Of a DNA stretch of 64,000 nt, positions 26,828 to 35,889 are shown one piece after another. A program made the translations under genes and the position numbers. Within the stretch, counting starts at the first letter, position 1; every line of letters starts with the position of its first letter. The DNA is taken from contig CAVPAX010000007.1 of assembly GCA_963701715.1 (NCBI GenBank), positions 113,375-177,374 on the forward strand, read 5' to 3'. The DNA comes from Methylotenera_A sp963701715 (GTDB taxonomy: Bacteria; Pseudomonadota; Gammaproteobacteria; Burkholderiales; Methylophilaceae). The notes under the pieces were generated by a model that searched no databases, was not told where the DNA came from, and worked only from the letters and a program-made list of their open reading frames with translations.

Positions 26828-28234
26828 TTAAATAGTGCGCACGTCAACAAAATGACCTGCAATTGCCGCTGCTGCAGCCATTTCTGGGCTAACCAAATGC
26901 GTTCTACCGCCAGGCCCTTGGCGACCTTCAAAGTTACGGTTAGAAGTCGAAGCGCAACGTTCGCCCGGGCTCAGACGGTCGGCATTCATCGCCAAACACA
27001 TGCTGCATCCTGGCTCGCGCCATTCAAAACCTGCATCAAGGAAAATCTTGTCCAACCCCTCTTCTTCAGCCTGACGCTTGACAATGCCTGAGCCTGGCAC
27101 AACCATGGCCAAGGTAATATTGCTTGCGACTTTTTTACCTTTGGCAACACTCGCCGCAGCACGCAAATCTTCAATGCGCGAATTGGTGCAAGAGCCGATA
27201 AAAATCTTATCTAGCTTAATGTCTTCAATCGGCGTGTTCGCGCTCAACCCCATGTATTTCAAGGCATTTTCGATACTCACACGCTTCGTCGCGTCCGCTT
27301 CTTTCACTGGGTCAGGCACACGCCCGCCAATCGGCAACACTTGCTCAGGAGAGGTGCCCCAAGTCACTTGTGGCTCAATGTTGTCGCCATGCAACTCCAC
27401 CACAGTGTCAAATTGCGCATCCGCATCTGTTTGCAAAGTATTCCAATACGCTACTGCCTTGTCCCAATCCGCACCTTTTGGCGAGTGCTGACGACCTTTT
27501 AGATAAGCCACCGTCTTGTCATCTGGTGCTATAATGCCGGCGCGCGCACCAGCCTCAATCGCCATGTTACAAATAGTCATGCGGCCTTCCATCGAAAGCG
27601 CGCGAATCACTTCGCCGCCGAACTCAATTGCATAGCCATTGCCGCCCGCCGTACCTATTTTACCAATCACCGCCAACGCCACATCTTTCGCCGTCACGCC
27701 TTTGCCAAGCCTGCCATCCACCTTCACCAACATACGCTTCGATTTCTTAGCCACCAATGTTTGTGTAGCCAATACGTGTTCAACTTCCGAAGTACCGATA
27801 CCGTGCGCCAAAGCGCCAAATGCTCCATGTGTGGAAGTATGCGAGTCGCCGCATACCACGGTCATACCAGGCAAAGTGGTGCCATTTTCAGGCCCAATCA
27901 CATGGATGATGCCTTGGTGACTATCCTTAAAGGGAAAATACACCAATGCGCCGAACTCCTTGATGTTGCTATCCAGCGTTTCCACTTGTAAACGAGAAAT
28001 CGGGTCTTCGATGCCTTTTTCCCAATCTTTGGTGGGCGTGTTGTGGTCGGGGTTGGCAACTATGCTACTACTACGCCATGCTCTGCGACCCGACATACGC
28101 AAGCCTTCAAAGGCCTGCGGGCTTGTGACTTCATGCACCAGATGACGATCAATGTAAATCAGGCAAGTGCCGTCAGCCTCTTCTCGCACCAAGTGCGATT
28201 CCCATAATTTGTCGTATAGCGTTTTTCCTGCCAT
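26828..28234 (-). CDS. leuC: 3-isopropylmalate dehydratase large subunit
   Basis: 468-aa 4Fe-4S aconitase-fold subunit. The three cluster cysteines lie in IGSCTNSR and in the GCSMC motif of EPGCSMCLAMN. GDSHTSTHGAFGALA is the other signature. It partners LeuD just downstream and follows cimA by 23 nt. The length and motifs are those of the ordinary bacterial LeuC, not a homoaconitase. Confidence 0.97.
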   Translation of the reverse strand: MAGKTLYDKLWESHLVREEADGTCLIYIDRHLVHEVTSPQAFEGLRMSGRRAWRSSSIVANPDHNTPTKDWEKGIEDPISRLQVETLDSNIKEFGALVYFPFKDSHQGIIHVIGPENGTTLPGMTVVCGDSHTSTHGAFGALAHGIGTSEVEHVLATQTLVAKKSKRMLVKVDGRLGKGVTAKDVALAVIGKIGTAGGNGYAIEFGGEVIRALSMEGRMTICNMAIEAGARAGIIAPDDKTVAYLKGRQHSPKGADWDKAVAYWNTLQTDADAQFDTVVELHGDNIEPQVTWGTSPEQVLPIGGRVPDPVKEADATKRVSIENALKYMGLSANTPIEDIKLDKIFIGSCTNSRIEDLRAAASVAKGKKVASNITLAMVVPGSGIVKRQAEEEGLDKIFLDAGFEWREPGCSMCLAMNADRLSPGERCASTSNRNFEGRQGPGGRTHLVSPEMAAAAAIAGHFVDVRTI

Positions 28235-28257
28235 GGCCTTGCTCCCTCAAAAATCCT

Positions 28258-29832
28258 TTAATGTTTCTTTTGACTGTCCCGCATCAATTTGTATTCAATT
28301 GCATCCAGCATAGCGCGCCAAGACGCATCAATAATATCGGTGGAAACACCCACTGTCGCCCAGCTTTCATGCTGATCCGCTGATTCAATCAGCACGCGCA
28401 CTTTGGCTGCAGTCGCATTGTCAGAATCCAGCACGCGCACTTTGTAATCAATCAGTTTGACGTCTCTAATCGCTGGATAAAAGCGCTCCAGCGCTTTGCG
28501 CACGGCCTTATCCAGCGCGTTCACCGGGCCATCGCCCTCTGCTGTCGTGGTTTCTTCTTGCTCGCCCACCGCAATTTTAATCGTTACCGCCGAATTGACC
28601 CCATCGAGCGCAGGCTCATGGATGCTGACTTTGTACTCCTTAAGCACAAAAAATGGCTGATATTTTCCCAACAAACGGTGCACCAGCAAATCGAACGAGT
28701 TTTCTGCACTCTCAAACTGGTAACCCTCATGCTCCAGCGCTTTCAGGTGCTCCAACACACGCTTGGTTTCAGCAGAGTCTTTGTTCAGCGTCGCATCCAC
28801 AGCATTAATCTTGGCCAGTAGCGCCGTGCGGCCAGCAACTTCTGACACCAAAATATGCCTCACATTGCCCACTTTTTCGGGGTTGATATGCTCATATGAA
28901 ATCGGGTTCTTACTCACCGCGTCAATATGCATACCACCTTTGTGCGAGAACGCGTCATTACCTACATACGGCGCCTTTTCGTTAAAGGGCATGTTGGCGA
29001 TTTCATTGACATAGCGCGCGGTAGAAGTCAGCTCAGCCATGTTGGCCTGCGGAATGCAGTTCAACCCCAATTTCAACTGCAAATTCGGGATAATCGCACA
29101 TAAATTCGCATTGCCGCAGCGCTCGCCGATACCGTTGATGGTGCCCTGCACCTGTGTTGCGCCTGCCTGCACAGCTGCGACAGAATTAGCAACTGCCATT
29201 TCACAATCGTTATGACAATGAATACCCACTTGCACCCCGAAACGCTTGACTACTTTTTTGGTGATTTCCGATACTTCATCGGGGAATGTTCCGCCGTTAG
29301 TATCGCACAAACATAGCACTGTGGCGCCCGCATCCGCAGCCGCTTGCAATGTAGCAAACGCATAACTTTCGTTGGCTTTATAGCCATCGAAAAAATGTTC
29401 AGCATCGAACACCACTTCCTTACCCTGACTCACCAAATAAGCCACGGTATCGGCAATCATATTCAGGTTTTCATCCAAATTCGTGCGCAAAATATCGGTG
29501 ACTTGGTAATCCCAGCTCTTACCGAAAATCGCCACAGCAAATGTATTTGCACTCAATAAGGACTGTAAGTTACGGTCTTCCGCTGCTTTTGTGCCCACCT
29601 TGCGCGTGCTGCCGAAGGCGATGATTTTCGCATGTTTTAGCTTAAGCGCGCTCACGCGCTCAAAAAACTCCAAATCTTTTGGATTCGAACCTGGATTGCC
29701 GGCTTCAATGTAGCCCACCCCAAGCTCGTCCAGACGCTGCACGATTTTTAGCTTATCCTCTACCGTAAATGAGACACCTTGCGCCTGCGCGCCATCCCGC
29801 AGCGTGGAATCATATACAACTACGTGATTCAT
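28258..29832 (-). CDS. cimA: (R)-citramalate synthase
   Basis: 524-aa DRE-TIM metallolyase that condenses pyruvate and acetyl-CoA, giving a threonine-independent route to isoleucine. DSTLRDGAQAQGVSF at 8-22, LCDTNGG, and the metal ligands of GIHCHND match the family. The C-terminal 130 residues form the LeuA-type allosteric domain. AQAQGVSFTVEDK rather than EQxPG distinguishes it from isopropylmalate synthase. It is followed by the genes for the next three steps (leuC, leuD, leuB). leuA itself is not in the window. Confidence 0.93.
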   Translation of the reverse strand: MNHVVVYDSTLRDGAQAQGVSFTVEDKLKIVQRLDELGVGYIEAGNPGSNPKDLEFFERVSALKLKHAKIIAFGSTRKVGTKAAEDRNLQSLLSANTFAVAIFGKSWDYQVTDILRTNLDENLNMIADTVAYLVSQGKEVVFDAEHFFDGYKANESYAFATLQAAADAGATVLCLCDTNGGTFPDEVSEITKKVVKRFGVQVGIHCHNDCEMAVANSVAAVQAGATQVQGTINGIGERCGNANLCAIIPNLQLKLGLNCIPQANMAELTSTARYVNEIANMPFNEKAPYVGNDAFSHKGGMHIDAVSKNPISYEHINPEKVGNVRHILVSEVAGRTALLAKINAVDATLNKDSAETKRVLEHLKALEHEGYQFESAENSFDLLVHRLLGKYQPFFVLKEYKVSIHEPALDGVNSAVTIKIAVGEQEETTTAEGDGPVNALDKAVRKALERFYPAIRDVKLIDYKVRVLDSDNATAAKVRVLIESADQHESWATVGVSTDIIDASWRAMLDAIEYKLMRDSQKKH

Positions 29833-29838
29833 TGCTGC

Positions 29839-31062
29839 CTATTTCTTCCTGTTCTTCAGGTTCGCTGCAATACGCATCCGCAGCGCATTGAGCTTAATAA
29901 ATCCACCCGCGTCTTTTTGATCATAAGCGCCTGCGTCATCTTCAAAAGTCGCAATGGTCGGATCGAATAGCGAATCTGTTTTGCTGTCACGTCCCGCAAC
30001 AATCACATTGCCTTTATATAGTTTCAAGCGCACCCATCCATTGACTGATTGTTGCGTATGATCAATTAAAGTTTGTAGTGCTAATCTTTCCGGACTCCAC
30101 CAATAACCGTTATAGATCATGCTGGCGTAGCGCGGCATTAAATCATCTTTTAAATGTGCAACTTCCCTATCCAGAGTGAGCGACTCAATCGCACGATGCG
30201 CCTTGAGCATGATGGTGCCACCCGGCGTTTCATAGCAGCCGCGCGATTTCATGCCTACATAGCGGTTTTCAACCAAATCCAGACGGCCGATACCATGCTT
30301 TCCGCCAAGTTTATTGAGCTCAGCCAGCAACTCGTGCGGCTCCATTTTTTTGCCATTCAAACCAACCGGATCGCCGTTCTCGTATTCAATATCCAGATAC
30401 TCAGCTTCATCGGGTGCGTTTTCAGGTGAAACACTCCAGCGCCACATCGATTCTTCCGCTTCTGCAGCTGGATCTTCCAAATGACGGCCTTCATAAGAAA
30501 TATGGAGCAAATTGGCGTCCATACTATAAGGGCTGCCGCCTTGTTTATGCTTCATATCTACCGGAATACCATGTGTTTCAGCATATGCCATAAGTTTTTC
30601 GCGGCTTAGCAAATCCCACTCACGCCATGGCGCAATGATATGAATGTTTGGATTGAGTGCATACGCACCTAACTCAAATCGCACTTGATCGTTGCCTTTG
30701 CCTGTTGCGCCATGAGAAATGGCATCCGCCTTGGTTTCACGGGCAATTTCAATCAAACGCTTGGCAATAAGCGGCCGCGCAATTGAAGTACCTAGTAAAT
30801 ATTCACCCTCATACACCGTATTTGCACGAAACATAGGAAATACGAAATCACGAACGAACTCTTCGCGTAGATCGTCAATGTAAATTTCTTTTACACCTGC
30901 GGCTTTAGCCTTATTTCGTGCAGGCTCCAACTCTTCACCCTGACCCAAATCCGCTGTAAAAGTCACCACTTCGCATTTGTACTCATCCTGCAGCCATTTC
31001 AAGATGACCGAGGTATCTAACCCGCCGGAGTAGGCTAATACAACTTTTTTAATATTGCTCAT
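29839..31062 (-). CDS. argG: argininosuccinate synthase
   Basis: 407 aa. It joins citrulline and aspartate using ATP. The PP-loop is AYSGGLDTSV at 10-19, and HGATGKGNDQVRFE is the second signature. It starts 3 nt after argF and ends 6 nt before cimA, so arginine and branched-chain genes are on one probable message. The last arginine step (argH) is not here. Confidence 0.98.
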   Translation of the reverse strand: MSNIKKVVLAYSGGLDTSVILKWLQDEYKCEVVTFTADLGQGEELEPARNKAKAAGVKEIYIDDLREEFVRDFVFPMFRANTVYEGEYLLGTSIARPLIAKRLIEIARETKADAISHGATGKGNDQVRFELGAYALNPNIHIIAPWREWDLLSREKLMAYAETHGIPVDMKHKQGGSPYSMDANLLHISYEGRHLEDPAAEAEESMWRWSVSPENAPDEAEYLDIEYENGDPVGLNGKKMEPHELLAELNKLGGKHGIGRLDLVENRYVGMKSRGCYETPGGTIMLKAHRAIESLTLDREVAHLKDDLMPRYASMIYNGYWWSPERLALQTLIDHTQQSVNGWVRLKLYKGNVIVAGRDSKTDSLFDPTIATFEDDAGAYDQKDAGGFIKLNALRMRIAANLKNRKK

Positions 31063-31065
31063 TGC

Positions 31066-31980
31066 TTAAACTTTTCCTAATAATAAATATTCCATTAATG
31101 CTTTTTGCACATGCAGACGGTTCTCGGCCTCGTCCCACACGACGCTTTGTGCACCATCTATCACTTCTGCTGCAACTTCTTCACCACGGTGTGCGGGAAG
31201 GCAATGCATAAACAGCGCGTCTTTATTGGCTGCCCGCATCATGTCGCCATCCACCTGCCAATCAGCAAAGTCTTTTAAGCGCTCTTCATTCTCCGCCTCA
31301 AAACCCATGCTCGTCCAAACGTCGGTAGTCACTAAATCAGCGCCATGTACCGCTTGCATCGGATCCGTAAAAGTCTCGTAATGGTCATGCCCGTATAGAT
31401 TGGCACGTTCTTGCTCCACTTCATAACCGGGCGGTGTAGAGACATGTACGTTGAAATCCAACACCTCTGCGGCTTGCAGCCATGTGTTACATACGTTATT
31501 GCTGTCACCAATCCATGCAACAGTTTTTCCTTGAATAGAACCTCTATGTTCTATAAAAGTGAAAATATCCGCCAGAATCTGGCAAGGGTGATATTCATTT
31601 GTCAGTCCATTGATCACCGGCACGCGCGAATTCTGTGCGAAGCGCTCAATGATTTCTTGCTCAAAAGTACGAATCATGACGATATCACTCATACGCGAAA
31701 TCACTTGTGCAGCATCCTCTACCGGCTCTCCACGGCCCAACTGGGAATCACGCGTATTCAAATAAATTGCAGAACCACCCAACTGCTGCATGCCGGCTTC
31801 AAATGAAAGCCGGGTGCGCGTGCTGGCTTTTTCAAAAATCATCACCATGGTTCTGTCCTGCAACGGCCAGTATTGCTTGTAGCTTTTAAATTGCCCTTTA
31901 ATCCATGCAGTGCGTGCAAAGATATGATTTAACTCTTCTGTCGTTAAATCGTTAAATTGTAGAAAATGTTTAATGGCCAT
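31066..31980 (-). CDS. argF: ornithine carbamoyltransferase
   Basis: 304 aa. It makes citrulline from ornithine and carbamoyl phosphate. Carbamoyl-phosphate binding is shown by EKASTRTRLSFE near 51-62, and ornithine binding by MHCLPAHRGEEV near the C-terminus. The anabolic form is expected from its place between argD and argG. Confidence 0.97.
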   Translation of the reverse strand: MAIKHFLQFNDLTTEELNHIFARTAWIKGQFKSYKQYWPLQDRTMVMIFEKASTRTRLSFEAGMQQLGGSAIYLNTRDSQLGRGEPVEDAAQVISRMSDIVMIRTFEQEIIERFAQNSRVPVINGLTNEYHPCQILADIFTFIEHRGSIQGKTVAWIGDSNNVCNTWLQAAEVLDFNVHVSTPPGYEVEQERANLYGHDHYETFTDPMQAVHGADLVTTDVWTSMGFEAENEERLKDFADWQVDGDMMRAANKDALFMHCLPAHRGEEVAAEVIDGAQSVVWDEAENRLHVQKALMEYLLLGKV

Positions 31981-31990
31981 AATATATTTT

Positions 31991-33169
31991 CTATTGGCTT
32001 AAAAACTGCTTAATCAACGCGGACAAACGTATTGCCAGCTCATTTGCTTCGGCTTCGTTAATCACTAAAGGCGGCAATAAGCGCACAACTTTCTCGGCAG
32101 TGACATTAATCAACAATTTCGTCTCTAATGCCATTTTCACCAAATCGGCACAAGGTCTATCTAATTCAACTCCTATCATCAAACCCGCATTGCGAATCGA
32201 CACAAGGCCTTGAATATCCGCGAGCGCCATTCTTAATTGTGCAACTATCAAATCGCCCATTTTTTGAGCGTTTTCACACAACTTATCATCTTGTATCACA
32301 TTTAATGTAGTAAGTCCTGCCATGGTCGCCAACGGATTACCACCAAAGGTGGAACCATGTTTTCCCGGTGTAAATACTTCAGCCGCTGCGCCTTTAGCGA
32401 CACACGCACCTATCGGCACGCCAGAGCCTAAGCCTTTCGCCAGCGTCATCACGTCAGGCATCATGCCGGTATGCTGGAATGCAAACCAAGTACCGGTGCG
32501 ACCGATACCGCTCTGCACCTCATCCAACATCAGCAACCATGCGCTATCATTACACACCTTGCGTAAGCCTCGCAAATAGCCGGACATATCAGCAGGGATA
32601 TGCACGCCGCCCTCGCCCTGAACCGGCTCAACCAGCACTGCCACCACATTGTTTTTCCGGCCGGCAATAGCTTTAACCGCCTCCAAATCATCAAAGGGCA
32701 CACGAATAAACCCGCTCACAAGCGGTTCAAAACCTGCCTGCGCTTTACGATTTCCGGTGGCCGAAAGTGTTGCCATAGTGCGTCCGTGAAAGGAACGTTC
32801 CATTACAATAATTTCAGGATTGCTTATGCCATTATGGTGGCCATGAAGCCGCGCCAGCTTAATTGCAGCTTCGTTCGCCTCACAACCAGAGTTGCAGAAG
32901 AACACTTTGTCCATACCGGAAATTTCAGCCAATTTATCTGCCAGGGCCTCCTGTTCGGCAATATGGTAGATATTGGAAACATGAATCAGCTTTGCCGCTT
33001 GCTCGCTAATCGCTTTAGTTAACTTTGGATGCGCATGCCCCAAGCCATTCACTGCCACGCCAGCCAGTGCGTCAAAGTATTTATTACCAGCACTGTCCCA
33101 CAACCATATGCCTTCACCATGCGTGAAAGTCACCGGCTGACGCCCGTATGTGTTCATTAAATGCGACAT
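31991..33169 (-). CDS. argD: acetylornithine aminotransferase
   Basis: 392-aa class III PLP aminotransferase; many homologues also serve as succinyldiaminopimelate aminotransferase in lysine synthesis. The cofactor lysine is in LAKGLGSGVPIGA. FFCNSGCEANEAAIKLAR near 90 and DEVQSGIGRTG near 217 are diagnostic. It is the first gene of the argDFG-cimA-leuCDB series. An intrinsic terminator ends only about 17 nt before its ATG, so it either relies on read-through or uses a promoter overlapping the hairpin. Confidence 0.95.
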   Translation of the reverse strand: MSHLMNTYGRQPVTFTHGEGIWLWDSAGNKYFDALAGVAVNGLGHAHPKLTKAISEQAAKLIHVSNIYHIAEQEALADKLAEISGMDKVFFCNSGCEANEAAIKLARLHGHHNGISNPEIIVMERSFHGRTMATLSATGNRKAQAGFEPLVSGFIRVPFDDLEAVKAIAGRKNNVVAVLVEPVQGEGGVHIPADMSGYLRGLRKVCNDSAWLLMLDEVQSGIGRTGTWFAFQHTGMMPDVMTLAKGLGSGVPIGACVAKGAAAEVFTPGKHGSTFGGNPLATMAGLTTLNVIQDDKLCENAQKMGDLIVAQLRMALADIQGLVSIRNAGLMIGVELDRPCADLVKMALETKLLINVTAEKVVRLLPPLVINEAEANELAIRLSALIKQFLSQ

Positions 33170-33185
33170 ATTTACTCAAAACCCA

Positions 33186-33214
33186 AAATAAAAACGGCGG
33201 CTAAGGCCGCCGTT
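33186..33214 (-). terminator. intrinsic terminator between the PuuD-like gene and argD
   Basis: AACGGCGGC-TAAG-GCCGCCGTT is a perfect 9-bp GC-rich stem with a 4-nt loop. On the minus strand it runs into UUUUUAUUUU. It closes the small PuuD-like transcription unit. Confidence 0.9.
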
Positions 33215-33230
33215 ATAGCCTTATAATTTA

Positions 33231-33722
33231 TCAGAAACCAAGTACGGCACGATGACTCAAGCCGTTTGCCATGAAAAACAGCATTGGAATCGAAAGCATC
33301 ACGTTCGTGCGTGATGCCAGCATCGCCACACGGCGCGCCTTAGCTTTTGCTGCGTCATCTGCTGGAACCATGCCCAAAATCTTCTGTTGGTTTGGCCAGA
33401 TCAGCACCCAAACATTAAATAGCATAATGGTACCCAGCCATGCACCGATGCCAATGGCCTCATAACCATTGCGAAGCATGAATGCGTCACCAAGATTGCC
33501 GCCCAGCATGGCCGCGCCTGCCAGCCATGTCACTACAGCCGCCCAGCGGAACCAAAGCAACGCACGTGGCGCCACGTGCTTGCTAATACCTGCCGCCGTG
33601 CCATCAGCAGCCGCATCTTTCAATGCAGCCATTTGCACAAAATTAAAATAGTAAAGCAAGCCAATCCAAGTAATGCCTGCAAGAAAGTGTATCCATCGCG
33701 CTAACGCCGGTACTAGTTCCAT
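33231..33722 (-). CDS. PuuD/urate oxidase N-terminal-like membrane protein
   Basis: 163-aa protein with four hydrophobic helices (about 10-28, 58-78, 92-112 and 140-155). RWIHFLAGITWIGLLYYFNFVQ is the hallmark of the membrane domain of the urate hydroxylase PuuD (DUF989). Here it stands alone, without the cytochrome c domain of full PuuD, and no purine-catabolism genes are near, so urate oxidation is not implied. The conserved His in the first helix may bind heme, as in related di-heme membrane proteins; this is inference. It directly follows a 34-aa membrane peptide gene. Confidence 0.8.
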   Translation of the reverse strand: MELVPALARWIHFLAGITWIGLLYYFNFVQMAALKDAAADGTAAGISKHVAPRALLWFRWAAVVTWLAGAAMLGGNLGDAFMLRNGYEAIGIGAWLGTIMLFNVWVLIWPNQQKILGMVPADDAAKAKARRVAMLASRTNVMLSIPMLFFMANGLSHRAVLGF

Positions 33723-33723
33723 A

Positions 33724-33828
33724 TTACGCCCCTGCTACTAAAAAGTTTTTCAAAAAAAGCACCAACACCACAGTAAGTATCAGTCCTGAAATTATCGTAC
33801 CTGCTACAGATTCTAATGGGTTTTTCAT
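33724..33828 (-). CDS. 34-residue single-helix membrane peptide
   Basis: An ATG at 33828 follows AGGAGTGATTGCA, a strong ribosome binding site. The peptide opens MKNPLESVAGT, then has one hydrophobic helix (about 12-30) and ends KNFLVAGA. The stop is one base before the ATG of the PuuD-like gene, so the two are almost certainly cotranscribed. I do not recognise the family. Size, helix and position suggest an accessory subunit of the downstream membrane protein, like small subunits of cytochrome complexes. Confidence 0.7.
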   Translation of the reverse strand: MKNPLESVAGTIISGLILTVVLVLFLKNFLVAGA

Positions 33829-33903
33829 TGCAATCACTCCTAATTAGTTTTTTTAGTTCAGCTACCCGCGAGATTAACGCAAAAGCCGCAATTTAGCAAG
33901 ATT

Positions 33904-34599
33904 TTAGCGCAAAACGTTAGCCTGATTGCAATTTTGTTTTGCTTGCAAAAATGGTTCGATACGCGCTTTTGTATCAGGGTGCGAAGCGATTATTTCAGAG
34001 ATAGGATCCACATCCTGTTTCGGGCGTGTTTTTTGTGTTGTTTTTTTATCGTCCCTTTCCGCTTGCGCCTGCAGCCGCTGCAAAATATCTGCAAATGCTT
34101 TGGGCGGCAAGCATACTTTTTGCAAGGCACTTAGTGCATACATATCAGCCTCTGTCTCATGCTCGCGCGAGTAGCGCATCTGCATCAATACTGCTAGCAA
34201 ACCTGAACCTATGAAATCAAAGCGCAAGCCGCGATGGCTAGTATTGCGCGCGTTAAAAGTGAGCCGCGCGCAACTAACCTTGGCAATGCTATAAACAACA
34301 TCAGCAGAAACAAACCTGGCAGTATCGGATTGATATTGGCGCTCAGGCTGTAACCTAGAAAAAAGAACCGCGATAATGCGGCCTTTTAGAATCGCTGTTG
34401 GTTTAGCGTGGTAATCAAAACCGACGTTATCGATTAAAGTATTGTTATAAAAGTATTTTTTGCGGCGCACTTAAGCCCAGGCAGAATAAATACCTAATGT
34501 AAGCAAGGTAAGAGATAGATTAACTATCCAGATGCCGAAACATTCAGAGACTTTGCCCTCAAAAATAATGGGGGTTGTTTTTTGATCTGCGGTTTCCAT
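33904..34599 (-). pseudogene. DUF898 (YjgN-like) gene fused by deletion to the end of an M48 peptidase gene
   Basis: From the ATG at 34599 the frame encodes the start of a DUF898 membrane protein (FEGKVSECFGIWIVNLSLTL, then GIYSAWA). It stops at TAA (34473-34471) exactly where the family has a lysine, and resumes in frame with VRRKKYFYNNTLIDN. A T-run near 34369 then shifts the frame: in the alternative frame a membrane segment, NINPILPGLFLLMLFIALPR, is readable, and a second change near 34270 restores the frame at LTFNARNTSHRGLRF. The next residues, MRYSREHETEADMYAL to SHPDTKARI, are the C-terminal part of an M48 metalloprotease, whose HExxH half is missing. This is best explained by deletion between two adjacent genes plus point decay. 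Confidence 0.85.
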
Positions 34600-34722
34600 G
34601 CCCTGATTGATTCCTGATTTTTTATTTTTAAGCTTGCTTAAAGTTTACCCGACTTTACACCATTTGGTATATCGAGAAAAATCTGGCGTACATTCTTTTC
34701 AATCCTATCACTTTGAGGCAAA

Positions 34723-35889
34723 ATGCCTCTTTTTTGTAGTAGCTTAAAATTCAACTTGGTTATGTCAACTGTCGCGTTTTCCCGCAAAGAATCCTATATA
34801 AACACAGAAGCTCAACTGCCAATAACCTGGTACACGGATGCCAGTATTTATGCACTTGAGAAACAGGTTATTTTTTCAAAATCTCCAAAATATGCAGGGC
34901 ATCGTTTAATGGTGCCAAATACAGGGGATTACCATGTGCTTGATTGGATGAACAATGCCAAAGCCTTAGTAAATCAAGCAGGTGAAATTTCGTTAATAAG
35001 CAACGTTTGTCGGCACAGACAGGCCATTATGCTGGATGGAAAAGGAAATACCCGTCATATTGTTTGCCCATTGCACCGCTGGACTTATGATTTAAATGGC
35101 AGGCTTGTCGGCGCACCACATTTTGAGCAAAATCCCTGCTTACATCTAAACAAGACTGCATTGCTCAACTGGCAAGGTCTGTTATTTGAATCTCCGCACA
35201 ATATTGCGCAAGATTTAAATAGCTTAGGCTGCAAACAAGATTTTGATTTTACCCATTACTGTTTTGATAGCGTTCATATAGAACACTACAATTTCAACTG
35301 GAAAACGTTCATTGAAACTTATCTTGAGGATTACCATGTCGGCCCGTTTCATCCTGGATTAAACCAGTTTGTAAATTGCGGCGATTTACATTGGGAGTTC
35401 GGTGAAAATTTCAGTGTTCAAACTGTGGGTTACAAGCCCTTACCAGACAAGCACTTATCACCCGCTTACCAACGCTGGCAGCAAGCTGTAACAAACTATC
35501 ACGGAAACAAGCCGCCTTCTTACGGTGCGATCTGGTTTGCCTATTATCCTTTTCTGATGGTGGAATGGTATCCCAACGTGCTGGTGGTTTCTCATATTGT
35601 CCCGACCGGGGTTGATTCTTGCGATAATGTGGTGGAGTTTTATTATCCAGAGGATATTGCATTGTTTGAACGCGAGTATGTTGCTGCACAGCAAGCAGCC
35701 TATGAAGAAACCGCCATCGAGGATAAGGAAATCTGCGAACGTATGCACAATGGTCGCAAGAGCTTACATGCTCTAGGTATCGATGAGCGCGGGCCATATC
35801 AACACCCAATGGAGACTGGCTTAGAGCATTTTCACTTTTGGTACCGCAAGCAATTGGAGCCACATTTGCCTCAGAACAGCATTCGATGA
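34723..35889 (+). CDS. Rieske 2Fe-2S / ring-hydroxylating oxygenase alpha-subunit-like protein
   Basis: 388 aa. The Rieske cluster ligands are C96-R-H98 and C115-P-L-H118. The catalytic domain has the mononuclear-iron region FIETYLEDYHVGPFHPGL, placing it with ring-hydroxylating oxygenase large subunits. No beta subunit, ferredoxin or reductase gene is adjacent, and the substrate cannot be told. The start is open: ATG 34723 has GAGG 5 nt upstream but lies inside a small hairpin (GAGGCA-AAA-TGCCTC followed by six T), while ATG 34762 (MSTVAFSRK) begins the part that looks conserved. It overlaps the next gene by ATGA. Confidence 0.85.
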   Translation: MPLFCSSLKFNLVMSTVAFSRKESYINTEAQLPITWYTDASIYALEKQVIFSKSPKYAGHRLMVPNTGDYHVLDWMNNAKALVNQAGEISLISNVCRHRQAIMLDGKGNTRHIVCPLHRWTYDLNGRLVGAPHFEQNPCLHLNKTALLNWQGLLFESPHNIAQDLNSLGCKQDFDFTHYCFDSVHIEHYNFNWKTFIETYLEDYHVGPFHPGLNQFVNCGDLHWEFGENFSVQTVGYKPLPDKHLSPAYQRWQQAVTNYHGNKPPSYGAIWFAYYPFLMVEWYPNVLVVSHIVPTGVDSCDNVVEFYYPEDIALFEREYVAAQQAAYEETAIEDKEICERMHNGRKSLHALGIDERGPYQHPMETGLEHFHFWYRKQLEPHLPQNSIR

